NCBI GenBank assembly: GCA_037157565.1
Contig: JAZHRO010000046.1
Span: 14,792,501 to 14,856,500, forward strand
DNA length: 64,000 bases
DNA from: Thalassia testudinum
Taxonomy: Eukaryota > Streptophyta > Magnoliopsida > Alismatales > Hydrocharitaceae
Reading direction: 5' to 3'
Shown: piece by piece, positions 11,048 through 22,699 of the stretch
How positions within the stretch are numbered: the stretch's first letter is position 1
Layout of the letters: each line of letters begins with the position of its first letter
The notes under the pieces: generated by a model
Told to the model about the DNA's origin: nothing
Seen by the model: only the letters and a program-made list of their open reading frames with translations
Database searches by the model: none
Position numbers and translations under genes: made by a program

Positions 11048-12857
11048 TGACGAGTCGATTCTTCACTTTTAAAGTTGTTTCTCACATAAAATGATGCGTC
11101 ATTTGTAGTTCTATGTGGTGGAAAAATCGACTAATCAACAATTAATATAACCACTCAATTAAGAGCGGATCGTGTCCATAGGGAGGCAATGACGTATTTA
11201 AACTTGCACCGATTAAAAACGTATGTTCACAGTTAGTTTCGACAAGTATTGAGCCAAATCTGCCTTCAGATTAAGAAAGCATCAAGAGAACATGCTGAAA
11301 TGGCAATTTTGAACAACTAAAGGATATTATTTGCAATGCATCTTAATAAATAATAATAAAAGTTGACAATGGCATAGAATGTAAATATTAATAAAGCTTT
11401 TACTATAGCAAAACAGGGGAATTTCTTCCCCTTATCCGTGCTCGAGGAGGAGGCCGCGGTTGGGTGTGCGGAGCTCGGAGGTAGTTGGCCACGACGAGGA
11501 CTACGCGTTGGCGGTGATGGCGCGTTGAATGGCCGCTGGAGGTCTCACCGGCGACGAGGAAGGCCGGCAATGGTGGCAGCAGCTCGCCGATGTGGGAGGC
11601 TGCTGTCGGCCTTCAGAGGGTGTGGCTGAGATTCTGAGGTTAAGGCGAGTTCATTGATGTTGGTGGCACGAAGCTCTGAGGCTAAATGAGGTGGCTGCAT
11701 TGTGGGTGCTTTGGGTACCTTCGTCAACAGAGAAGAAGAAGAAGAAGAAGAAGAAGAAGCCGGCTGGAGTGAAGCACGCTGTGCGTGCGCTGCTGGTGGC
11801 GAGGCAAAGAGTTGCTGCAGGGCGTACGGGCGTGCGAGTGCTGGCAGGCCGCTTAGGTGCGCGGGTGCTTTACTGTTGGCGGCGTGCGCACACCATAGCA
11901 GCAGGTGCGAGAGGTGCTAGAGGTGCTGTTGCAGGAGGTGAGGCACGCTGAGGGGTGCTGCTGCAGGAGGTTCGTACGCGCTCGGGTGAGGAGCTGGTGG
12001 CCAGTGCTGCACGCTAGCAGGTGCGCTAGCTGTGTTCGTGGCTGGAGGCGAAAGTGGCTCTGATGGAGTGGGGAGAAGCTGCTGGTGATGGCGCAGGCTA
12101 GAGGAGAGGCTGGTTGTTGTTGTGCTTGGGGACGAAGCTTCAGACGTTCGGGAAACTTCTCGGACGTCTTAACTAACGGAGGAGATTAAAATGCAGGACA
12201 TGGAGTTGCGGCGGTTGCAGTGGTGATTGCTGGTAACGGCGGTGAAGGTGGTGATGTTGATTCTGGTGAGGCACAGTGATGGAAGCATGCCCAGGGACAC
12301 ACACTCAAGGTGTTGGCACGAGTCCACCGGCTTGGCGCGGCGAGCTGTCACCTCACTGGCCCACGGTGTTGTGGATCTTGGCCTTGGAGACCACGGTGGT
12401 GGAATGGAGTACACAGTGGTGGAGTGGGGCTGTGTCTTGCCTAGCTCGGCTGCATCCTCCTCTCCTTTGAAGTTAGCTGCCCCAACCAGATCCAACACAT
12501 CCGCTCCTCCATGAATAGGGCCTTGACTGCAGCAGCTGAAGGAAATGCAGCCGTTGCTGAAAGAAGAAGAATAAAAATAATGATAAAATATTATGGTTAT
12601 TTATATACAAACCCTCGACTTTTATGTTAACTTAAATCAATGCATGCAATGCACCTAATTGGTTAACTAATTAAATGAATGCAATTCTAAGTTAATTCTA
12701 AATGCACTTAAATATGAATGCAATGCATGAATTATGTAATTAAATTAGAAATATGAATTAATCTATTTACATCCTAATTTATGCTAAATAAATGTTAGAA
12801 TTAACTTAATGTCTAGGCACTTAAATACTTAAATAGCCCACAAATATGGGCTAATCA
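11048..12857 (-). mobile_element. Element B 5' LTR
   Basis: Matches 4857-6637 along its whole length. It differs by scattered substitutions and small indels, including nine GAA units at 11731-11759 against six in the other LTR. Confidence 0.9.
12597..12608 (-). promoter_or_regulatory. TATA box, B 5' LTR
   Basis: Minus strand GTATATAAATAA, as in the 3' LTR. This would be the copy that drives transcription of B. Confidence 0.6.
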
Positions 12858-12862
12858 AGTGG
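12858..12862. repeat. Target site duplication of B, right copy
   Basis: AGTGG directly after ATCA of the LTR, identical to 4852-4856. Confidence 0.9.
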
Positions 12863-14199
12863 GTCTTCTTAGATCCACTTTCTAAGGAGAGAGGTTGTGG
12901 ACTCCTTGAAGACTATTTTCAGTCTTGAAGGTGGTGCCACTTGGAGACCACTCTAGAATACTCTAGAGTGGATGGCCAAGCGGTTGTGGTGTGGGTGTGT
13001 TTGTGCGTGAGTGTATGGTAGTCAAGTAGGCCACTTGGTCCACTTCTAATTAGGTCTAGGTTGGTCTAAGTGGTAGGTCTAACTAAGTTTCTAAAAATAG
13101 GTTTATACAACCTATAGCTAAAGTGATCAATCCAATTTAACTTAACCAAGTTTAATTGGGTTAATGTGTGCATAATTGGGAGAGAGAGTTTGCATTAGAT
13201 TGGGCTTCAATCAATTAGATTCTCACCGAGTCCAATTAGACTTGTGCTGGTTGAGATTTGAGCTCGATTGGACTCTATGAGTCCAATTGACTAGGTAGAG
13301 TGTAATTGACTTAGATCCAAGTCAATTGAGCTTAGTGAGAACCTACTTAGGTTCTTAAGAGAGTCTTAGGGTAGTGTACTAGTCTTAGGCTTCCTTAATT
13401 TAGGTTTTTTAGGGTGCAAGATTGGGTTTATAGGCCTTAGGAATCAAGATCTAGGCTTGATTCTCAAAACAACAACAAGAGAAGGGCTCCAGACATCTGA
13501 TCTTAAGATTAGACAACTTATACTTCAAAATCAAAAGTCTAAGTCCTCAGTCTAGATGTCCAATACTAAATTAGTATGGGGTTTAGGTTCTATCTTGGTT
13601 TTCTACAGAAATTGGATGTCTGACACATTATTTGGACATCCAATTTTGTATCAGATTGGGTTCTAAGTCCTGTGGGTGGAATCTAAGGAGCTTGGACGTC
13701 CAGCATCCTACCTGGATGTCCAGAGGTGGGCTGGAATGTGGGTTTTGAGGTATTTTAGGCTAAGGTGACCTAATAGGAATGTGGTTACTATTTGGGAAGG
13801 TGTCTAAGGCTATCCTAAGGCTAGGGATAGGTGTAGGAATGTCCTATGTTCTTCATAATTCAATTCAAACATTAAAATCCTACAAGTAATGTAGTATACC
13901 TCTTCTCCACATTATGTCTTCAGCTTGAGTGCAGCTTTATTCCAAGGCTTCTACTTTAGCTCTACTGCAACTCTAGCCTCTATCCTGCTTTAGATCTAGC
14001 TTCAAGCCATCTCCTGAGCTCTTCTAACCTAAAAACCAAATAATACACTAATCAGAACATTATTTTGGCATTATTACATGAATATCTAAATAAAGCAGGA
14101 AAGATGCAAGGTATGCTACTAATGCATGAATTATGCCACAATTATGCTATGTTCTAACTTAATTCAGATCATTTAAGTCCGATGATTGCTACTCAATCA
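12863..14199 (-). mobile_element. Element A 5' LTR, U3-side portion
   Basis: Continuation of A's LTR after B. On the minus strand it starts at 14199 with TGATTGAGTAGC and aligns with F's LTR start at 31879 (TGATTGCACAGC) for over 1 kb. Confidence 0.75.
13488..13731. repeat. Cluster of GACATCTG / GACGTCCA words in A's LTR
   Basis: Short near-palindromes recur at irregular spacing: CCAGACATCTGATCTTAAG, TCTAGATGTCCAA, TTGGATGTCTGA, TTGGACATCCAA, TTGGACGTCCAG, CTGGATGTCCAG. The homologous part of F (32341-32582) carries the same cluster. Confidence 0.75.
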
Positions 14200-15090
14200 C
14201 TTTCTACCTACACTTATTAGGGATTTACAACACCTTGGACTATTCACCTTCTTGTTTGAGTCCACGGTGCCATATTTGGAATCAAATTGGACTTGGAAAT
14301 AGTGGCAATTAGGGTTTTCACATTAGGGTTGAAGTGCTAGTACACACTTTCCATTTATAAAGGAAACAGATCTTCCCGCATTTGTATGCTACCTAAGCCC
14401 TTGATTGAATTGCTCTTATCATCAAACCCTAAAAACAAGGCTATAAGATCACTTGAATCATAAAATTGAAACCTAATAACATGTTTGAGAACAAAAGCAT
14501 CGTGGTTCAGGTGACTTGAACCGGATTTCAACTTAAACTTTAAGGTAAGTCAAGTGAAGTTGGTTCACTTTGTGAAACAACCAACCTATTTTAGGCCACA
14601 ATTTGAATCAACTTCTAAATCAAGTGATAATTCAAGGCACAAATAGGCCTAAAATTGGTAGACCTAAGGGCTCAATTCACACATGTCGATCTACCTGGAA
14701 TTGCAGTGACAAGGAAGGTCAGGTGGGGGAAACCCTATAACTTGTGGGGATGCTCTACCGTGTAGAGGTCTTTGCAAGGCTCTCCCTTCCTAGCTGCCCA
14801 AATAATTCTCAGGTGTGAGGATTTGTTATCTGGAGGTCCATCTACCTCAAACTAGCCATAGTCATCCAATTCTTTTAGGTGCCTTGATTGGGTCCAAGAC
14901 ATTTCTAATCTCTCATCTTTTCTGTAGTGCATGTACAGGTGGAGGTCTTTGAGACTTGTCTTGAGACCTCCATTAGCAAGGCACACCCGTTGAGGTAAGA
15001 CCCTGACCCCTTTCTGTGGGTTTCCTTCTTATCTAGCCGATATCTCTTCTAATCCATCTGCATCTGAACCCAGTTCTCCATCCTCTACTT
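14200..15090 (+). other. Stretch upstream of gag C, no gene seen
   Basis: No LTR edge, primer site or domain-bearing frame found. It ends in a C/T-rich leader (about 15010-15080) before the gag start and is probably the 5' untranslated part of element C, cut by the junction with A at 14199. Confidence 0.4.
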
Positions 15091-16190
15091 CTATGGAGAA
15101 CCCAGATCTAGAAGGGGGTGACATTCAACACCTGCAGGACCAGTTGCAGACTCTCACCGACTTGATTCATGCACTGGCCAATCGTTGACCAAGTCCACAG
15201 ATGCGAGTCACTATAATCCCGCAGTTGTGGCTATCAAACCCAAGGTGCAAATTCCGACTGGGGGACCTGAAACTAAGTTAAAGTCGAATATTATTAACTT
15301 GATCCGCCACTTTCATGGATTGGGCTCCGATGACCCTTTCCAACAAATTCAGGAATTGAAATATTTGGCCCAGACTCTCGGGCCAAATGTTCAGAACCAG
15401 AACACCCTGCTCATGAAAATGCTCCCCTTCTCATGGAAGGATAATGCTGCCCATTGGTATCGGTCTCTGACTCGACTGATCAACACTTGGGATGAGTTAC
15501 AAGATGAATTCCTTAAGAAATTCTTCCTAGTGGGGCACACTAATGCCTTGAGGCACAAATCACGCATTTCATGCAAAATGAGGGGGAACCACTTCATGAG
15601 GCATGGGATTTCTTTCTAGATCTCATGCGGAATTGCCCTTATCACGGAGTTCCTAAATGGGAATATGTCCAATCATTTTACTGGGGACTCCGTATGGACA
15701 TTAGATTATTTGTCAATGCAACCTATGGAGGTAACTTCTTAGGGAAAGATGAAGACACTGTTTAGGAAATTCTAGAGAACATGTGTGAGAACTCCATAAA
15801 CAATGAGTCTCTGGGTATGTTCAATTGGACGACTACCTGTGCATTGACAAGCACACGAGGGATGCATGAAACACAAGACTTATTCACATCCGTCAATCTA
15901 GAGTTAGTGGCTAGTCGATTGGATAAGGTCTCTATCATTGAGAAGAAGTTGGACGATTTGACTCACCAACTCTAGAGGGCCACTTCTTCCTAGCAAAGCA
16001 CGTATGCGCGTACGCCCACAGGGAGGGAGGCCGTGCATAATGTTCACCACCACCACTCATATAAAGGGATGGATGTTTATCCACCCCCATCTGATCTAGG
16101 TTTCAGAGGGAACTCTGAACTTCCTACTCTAGTTGGGGGATCTCTAAACCTCCGTATCCTGATTACTCTGGAGCTACTTGATGACATGCA
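15091..16190 (+). pseudogene. gag: Gypsy-type gag, broken (element C)
   Basis: Gag forms the capsid of LTR retrotransposons. The reading starts at 15091 with MENPDLEGGDIQHLQDQL, a short probable coiled coil, stops at about 15188 and resumes in another frame. From 15290 it carries the retrotransposon gag signature of the Tat/Athila type: HFHGLGSDDPFQQIQELK, then LPFSWKDNAAHWYRSL and WDELQDEFLKKFF. After a frameshift near 15570 it continues NEGEPLHEAWDFFLDLMR and GVPKWEYVQSFYWGL. Further stops occur at about 15763 and 15973, and the C-terminal Pro/Tyr-rich tail fades out near 16190. No CCHC zinc knuckle is seen. It is on the plus strand and runs head-on into D's minus-strand primer site, so it is not D's own gag in place. 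Confidence 0.8.
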
Positions 16191-16232
16191 CATCCTTAGT
16201 CATAATAAGAATGCTCTATTGTCGGGTTTTTA

Positions 16233-16250
16233 TCCCTAGCAACGACGCCA
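16233..16250 (-). other. Primer binding site of D (tRNA-Asp type)
   Basis: The plus strand TCCCTAGCAACGACGCCA stands eight bases before the LTR edge at 16259. The sequence to its left is plus-strand gag C, so D's own 5' interior is missing. Confidence 0.75.
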
Positions 16251-16258
16251 AAAATTAA

Positions 16259-19200
16259 TGTGGCCCATTCCGGATCGCATGTTAATTAGTCATTATTAGG
16301 TTGTAGTATAAATGCAATCCAGATGGATGTTCAACCATTTTATTTATTTACATAAGTTTTATTGGTTTATTCCAGGTCGCTCACTGGAAGGTAGTTATTG
16401 ATATACATCACTCTATTTTCCAAAAATATTTTTTTATTTTAAAAATGTCAATTATATTTACAAAAGGAATGTATGAATGAAAGAATGAATCAATCACATT
16501 AATTATATACAAAATGAATCAATTAATACTAATTACAATGCTTCAAATATATGTACAGGTATAAAGGTATCAAAAACAATTTAAACTACTCTTTGTTAGT
16601 TATATACAACTATGCTAAAAAATGCCTAAGGATGAGACACAAAAACACTAAATAATACTAAACTAAACTATACTAACATATATAATATCTATAGTACAAT
16701 ATACTATATCTAGTGACAGATATAAATGTCACTAAGGACCTTATAAATATGTATACAAAATAAGGTCAAAGAAATGTGCATCAATACTTACTCTAAATAT
16801 ATATACTAATACTCTACGTATGTAACACTTACTATGCTTATATTACATAACACACACTTAACACAACTCTTGGACATGCACACACTCAATAACACAACAC
16901 TTAGCCTTTTATTTTAGCTTAAGCTTAATTAAGTATAACTTAGTGTAAAATTATTGGTTGGTGGGCCCAGGTCGTTTGCAGAATCAACAACCCTAGTGGA
17001 TTAGATCGAACCACTACTAGATCGGGCCCTAATTGATTATTAGGTGTATTTTGTCCAATTATAGGCCCACACCCACACCCACACTCGCTCACACGCCAGC
17101 ACATGTGTGCTCGCATGCACATGCACACGCCCACAGGCGTGCACGCACATGCACAATACATATGGTCATAGGGTACCGGTATGGTTATTTTACTCATTTC
17201 AGTGTGAACCATTGGTTTCGTGAAGCATTAGACATCCCACCAAGGTGGGACTAAAGAGTGCAAAGTCTAGGAGTGGATTGAATGTGTAAAAATATATGAA
17301 GTGGCCTAATTCAGACCTCAAGTTTTGTGTCTAATTAAAGTCCTTTCTCAAAATAAATTATAGAATTTAAAATCCTATATATAGGGCTACATAATTATGT
17401 ACTTAATTTATAATAATTAATCATTTTATTATATTTAAAATTAGTTAAATTTAGTGAAATTTATACATTAGATTAGTGCTTAATTACCTTATTAATGTAC
17501 AAATTGATAATGTAATCACCCAATTGAGTTATAAATTAGTTAATATGCATAATAACATGTTTATTACACATTTTTTAATCTATTTTAAGTTATTTATTTT
17601 AATTTATATACATTTATATACATGATTTTAAGAGATAAATATATAATTAGATTATAAATACTAGTATATAGTATAAATATATTATAAATAGTTTGAAAAT
17701 ACTTAGAATTATTATATACAATTGTACAACATAATTTATTTTAATAATTAATTAATTTACTAATTTAATTTATTTTAACTTAATAACTTAATTATATACA
17801 ATAAATACTTAAATAAATAAATGTACAGATATATCCTAGTATAGAATAATTATTTTAATAAGTATATAGATTATAAATGTAATTATACATGTATACATAT
17901 TTATTTATAATTACCTAAGTTTATATACATAAATCAACTATAAATAAATAGATAATTACATAATTAAGATAGATATAGTATAACTCAACATAAATATTTA
18001 TTTAAATATATATATAATACAAATATAAGTTATTTATGTTCATTATAAACATATATTTTATTATTTACAGTTAGCTTAGTATTTAATTGATATTTACAAG
18101 TATAAATGATGTATACAAGATATTTTTGTGGAATTTTTGGCTTTGTCAATTTTTATGGTATTTTAATGTTTTATAGAAGTAAGAGAAGAGAGAGAGAAGG
18201 GGATATGAGAGAAGAGGTTTCCTTTTGTGTTTTTCATATTGAGTTCTTTTATTCAATATAAGAGTAGACTGAATCATCTACTGGTATATTCTACTAGCTA
18301 ATGGGTTTAGAATATTCTCATACTTTACACACACCTAAAAAAATATCTAATCCTACTCAAGACACCTTTATTTTATTTTTTTACAATTTTTTTGTAATTT
18401 TTCATGTATTTACAAACTCACACAAACAAGGCTTAAATGAGTTATTCAACTAAGAACTTAAGCCTCTAAAGTGAGTTCTAGTGACTAGAACTGAAGTATA
18501 AATGCTAAAAAATGTCTAACACACCACATGAAAGATGATTAAACAATTAAAGATGATTTTCACCAATAATTTCACTAAAATTTCATTTTCAATAGTTTGA
18601 CAGATTTCAAGGATGCTAACAATGATTTCAAACAACATTTATATACTCTTCTAATCAAATTTGAAATAAGGAATTGTACATGAATGCTTTAAACATTAAT
18701 TCCTAACATTTCAACACATTGTTAGCTTATTTAACCCCTCAAATTCATAAAAAATTCCCTTCAGATAGTCCAGACCAGATGCTGCTCTTATAGTTACAAC
18801 GCTTCTGTTGTTGCAATTGATTGAGCAGCACTGAATCAGGTATTGCTAGCTGCAAATTTTAGCAACTGAATGCTACTGCAGTTACCACCTGAATCAGACC
18901 ATTGAGTTCTGTAACCATGGTCCAAAAATCCACTCTTAGATTTGAAAAGTCAGATCTGAGCATAGCAAACCCCATCTCATCAAAAATAAAATCTATCCTC
19001 AAATCCATTGAAAATCAACTCTAAATTAGTGCAAAGCGTCTTCTGAAGGTCTGAAAACAATAGAATCAATTCATACATTTCAAATTCCCTAATGACCTTA
19101 ATATGATCTTCTTACATTATAGACAATGTAAAGGAAATAGATCATATAAGGTATTCAAACCATTCCTAAACAACTTCAACCTTCAATTCAATCTCCAAAA

Positions 19201-20975
19201 CCTCTGTCAAACCTCAATTTTCAGATTGAAACACTTTTGTTTCAGAAATCAATGTCGCCCCTAATTGGGCTTTTGTTTGGGTTCGCCTAGGTGATCTGAT
19301 TACTTGGAGCACCTAAACACTAAAGATTAGAGTTTAGGACCATAAGGTGAATCCCTAGAAACCATTAGGTCATGGTTAAGGCCATAAATCAGTGTTTGAT
19401 TCTTCTTGGCCTAAACTACCCAAATTGGAGCTCAAATTGGGCAAATGCTCATCTAAAAATAAAAACCAAATCAAAACACCTCAAATCCTTGCATTACACC
19501 CAATTAGATGAACAAAAACTCAAATACCTTGATTAAATCCATTTAAACCCATATTGACTCCAAATCTTACGATTGGGCATAAAATCCAAATACAAAGCAA
19601 TTGAGCAAATTGATGCAATTCAATCCATATCGGGGGTCTTTGTGAAGATATGAAGTGGATGGAGGGTCCCCTAGGTGGATTTGAGTACTATCTATATTGA
19701 GAAGTTCAAGCACCTCGGATCTAGATATGCTTGGCTAGATGGGCTGAAATGTGGATTAAAACAATGTGGGAAGAAGATTAAAACACTCGTGAGATGTAGC
19801 GGGTGTTGTATGATCTAATGGATGGGTGTGAATTGACCTCACTGATAGAAATTGATCATAGAGGGTGAATCGAGGGAATTCTAACACTAATCTAATCTAC
19901 TCCTTGATCTATCAACCAATCAGTGAATGTACTATCTAACACTACTCCTATCTACTCTAGAAAGCAGTAAATCTATGCTACGAATCCATGTAATATATCT
20001 AAAGGATGAAGGTGACTCTCTGGCATCTATAACTGATGGCTAGAGAGGACGAAAGGGGAGGAACCCCCAGCGGAAGAAGACTCTTTGGGACTAACGACCA
20101 GCAGCAAATGGGAATAATCGAGGGAGAATAGTGGCCCTTGTCATCGACCATCGAGGAAGGGGAATTGGAACTAGAGGGGTAGACAAATGGATCACCTCGA
20201 GGGGAGGGAGCTGATTATATAGGTGCTGGGGGAGATATGGGCATTGCACTGTGGTGTTAGTCGAATTAGGGATGAATGGTGGATGCAAGATGGAGAAGAG
20301 CATGGGAACTTCTAAACCAAAATACTACCTTTGGATGGGATCTAGAGTAGGTGGTGATGCTGCATGCAATGGCGCAAGGAGAATGGTGGTAGATCCACCA
20401 TTGGATCAACAGATCAGGGATGGATGGCTTAGAGGAGTCGTGTTCTTCATCTCCTAAAGGAAGAATAGAAGACCATCAGGTCTTTTGGTGAAATTACACC
20501 ATAGGCCCTTAGGTGAAGGGGTAAAAAAATTATAGGAGAAGCCCATTAGTGATGGAAATTAGGACAGAGCAGTCCCTGGTGGCTTACAAGTATGCCACTG
20601 TGGCTTTTAAGGTGAATAAAATGTAATGACCTAAGGAACTAAATGTAATGTAATGATTTCAAGGCCCTCTTGATGTCCAAATGCAATGAGATTTTTATTC
20701 AAGCTTAATTGAATATTTTAGAACATGATTTAATCTTTGATTTGTAGTTTGGAGCCTAAATAGGTGTTTAATTGGCATTTGGATCATCATATTGTGTTTA
20801 TGTATAGAATATCTCATTATTTGACTTAATTATGCATTTTTAACACAATTTTGATGTTTTAGGTCATTTTCATTAATTCTCACACTTAACCCATTTATTA
20901 TGTTAATAATATAGTGTTTAACCTAGTTTCTAGCTTAAGTTGGGTATTTTAGCTATGATGAGCCACACCTCATCA
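16259..20975 (-). mobile_element. Element D: very long LTR (about 4.7 kb)
   Basis: On the minus strand it begins TGATGAGGTGTGG beside a hairpin/polypurine site (20976) and ends GGGCCACA beside a primer site (16250). So one LTR is bounded by a 3' interior on one side and a primer site on the other. The middle (17280-18200) is extremely AT-rich, and a CA-rich stretch lies at 17065-17160. Open frames inside are short and without domains. LTRs of 4-5 kb are known from the Tat/Ogre group. That the whole span is a single LTR is inferred from its ends; a second copy is not in the window. Confidence 0.6.
20214..20222 (-). promoter_or_regulatory. TATA box of D's LTR
   Basis: Minus strand CTATATAAT about 755 bases from the U3 edge, followed by GC-richer sequence. 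If this is the promoter, R plus U5 would be about 4 kb. Confidence 0.45.
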
Positions 20976-21012
20976 TACCGCCGTGCTTAGGTTTTGCTAG
21001 TTTTTTAGCAAA
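20976..21012 (-). promoter_or_regulatory. Hairpin and polypurine site before D's LTR
   Basis: Minus strand TTTGCTAAAAAACTAGCAAA hairpin, then AAGCACGGCGGTA and the LTR start TGATGAGG. Same layout as in E, I and K but with the G-run interrupted by C. Confidence 0.65.
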
Positions 21013-22376
21013 CAACTCATTTAGTGCAAGGCTTTGTAACATCAGCTATGTAAGTGTGATGAGATTTCTATTTACTCTTTTCAAATGTTATGTGTTTAGA
21101 GATGATCTTTAAGCTAAAATTTTTCTGTAAAGCAACCAGCTATGTTTATATTTGGACATTGTGAGAATCGGTTGCTAAGGAAGACTTACCAAAACTCAAG
21201 ACTTACATAACATAGACCATCTCTCGACCAACGAGGACTCTTGATATTTAAACCTTAAGTGTTATTTCCAGGACTCGGGGGGTTTTACACAGCTGAAAAG
21301 CTAAAAAGTTATGGTCGTACTCAGTGAATGGTCAAGACTAACTAGATGAACCCTAACATTCAATCTTGGGGTTTCATCTCTTTTTAAGTCCATGTTGGTC
21401 CCAACTTTAGCTGATGCCTTTAGATCAACTCTAAAAAATGAGTGAAGACTCAAACTCAACTCTTATTGCGTTGTCGCTCAAAGAATATTTGGTCAAAAAA
21501 GGTATTTGTAATGCACCCTGAAAATATTTTTGGTGTAAGTACACAGGAATTTGAAGAATATACTTGACTTATTCAAAACAATGCCTTTTTTCAATTCTTT
21601 TTGACTTTTTCGATTTTTTCTGCATTTTCTCATTTTTTTGATTTTTTTCTTGATTTTTCTTCTTTTCTTCTAGAAGGAAATGTCCCTATGTCTCCTTCAA
21701 CTTTATTTAGTAGAGCACACTTATTTGGTGGGTGAGTACTTTGGTGAAAAGAGCTTCTCCTAAGCACAAGACTAAAGAATGGGATAAAAAGTCTACTTGC
21801 ATGCATAGGTAAGGACTCCACTTCTGCTAACGAACACTAGGATTGAATCTTACATCATCTGGTCTATCCTGACTCTGTGTAGTGCAAACTAAGATTACTT
21901 ATACTCCAAAGCAAAAGCAAACCAGCGAATCCTGTACTGGTAACTCAGGTACAAAAGTACATCCTGAGTTAGGAGAGATCCTAGTCTCTCTTATTAATGC
22001 TTGAGTGTATTAAGCCTAAGCCTGAGCGAATCAAGCTTCTATGGCCCGAGAAGTCAAACTAGAAAAGGTTGAATGTCCATAAACAGTTATTCTTTTTTTG
22101 TTTTCAGCTATAAGATCATTATTAAACACTTATAAATATTTTCAAATCTTTTCTCCTCTAAAATTTTATGGAGTTCTCCCTCAACAATGTGGAATGTGTG
22201 ATCCCTTATTGTATTTTTGGTGTTTTTGTTTTTCACATCTTTTTTTATTTTTGTTTTTGTATTTTTTTTCAATTTTTTCAAAATTTTTCAAACTTTTTTG
22301 GATTTTTCAATAATACTATACTATATAAACTACAGGTTGTGTCAATAATTGCATTTCAGTAAATGATTTCACCATT
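21013..22376 (-). other. Non-coding region between D's two polypurine-like sites
   Basis: About 1.36 kb rich in T tracts (21590-21660, 22090-22310) with no domain-bearing frame. It holds paired hairpins at 21941-21990. Other members of the group have a non-coding region of similar length here. Confidence 0.6.
21941..21990. repeat. Two adjacent small hairpins
   Basis: TAACTCAGG at 21941-21949 pairs perfectly with CCTGAGTTA at 21963-21971, enclosing GTAC..GTAC. Directly after comes GAGAGATCCTAGTCTCTC (21973-21990), a second hairpin. Confidence 0.6.
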
Positions 22377-22411
22377 TACACCCCTCATGCTGAAATGATG
22401 CAATGTCATTA
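22377..22411 (-). promoter_or_regulatory. Internal polypurine-like site of D
   Basis: Minus strand AATGACATTGCATCATTTC, then AGCATGAGGGGTGTA, just after the integrase end. Corresponds to the sites in B, E, I and K. Confidence 0.6.
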
Positions 22412-22699
22412 GATGAATAGGGTGGATGTAAATGCATGCTCTGCTTTTCACTAACTTAGACAAGGGTGACGGAAGGAAGTCAGAATGAGGAAATAAAAAT
22501 CTCTGTGCGGATGATTTCAAGTCTGATAAGAATCAAAGTGGAAAGTCATGCTAAGTAGTGAAATGTAGCACAAATGTGACTATGTATGCATGCTAAAAAT
22601 ACAAGGATAGACATTTAAAGAAAGAAATGGGAAAAATGAAAAAAGTGAAAATAACTATATACAAAAGTTGCTAAGTTTTATTCTTTCAGCTAGGTGCAA

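Larger units (their letters stand above)
4857..12857 (-). mobile_element. Element B: complete pol-less LTR retrotransposon
   Basis: Two closely similar LTRs (1781 and 1810 bp) flank a 4.4-kb interior with a tRNA-Asp-type primer site beside the right LTR. It is therefore on the minus strand and is bounded by AGTGG duplications. No gag, protease, RT, RNase H or integrase is recognisable; instead there is a long acidic reading frame (about 7913-9782). This fits a large retrotransposon derivative (LARD), mobilised in trans. It is inserted in the 5' LTR of A. Confidence 0.9.
2630..14199 (-). mobile_element. Element A: partial gypsy-type LTR element, 5' part
   Basis: A minus-strand LTR element whose 5' LTR (14199 down to 3950, interrupted by B) and primer site are in the window. 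Its body continues leftwards and the left end is not found; 2630 is the limit of recognisable shared leader sequence. The LTR starts TGATTGAG and ends CTCAACA. A second copy of the same LTR family is F at 31879. No pol or gag is visible in the part present. Confidence 0.7.

Noticed and set aside
22098..22362. Phe-rich frames, possible membrane protein
   Set aside because: Come from T tracts in D's non-coding region; no start context or homologue in sister elements.
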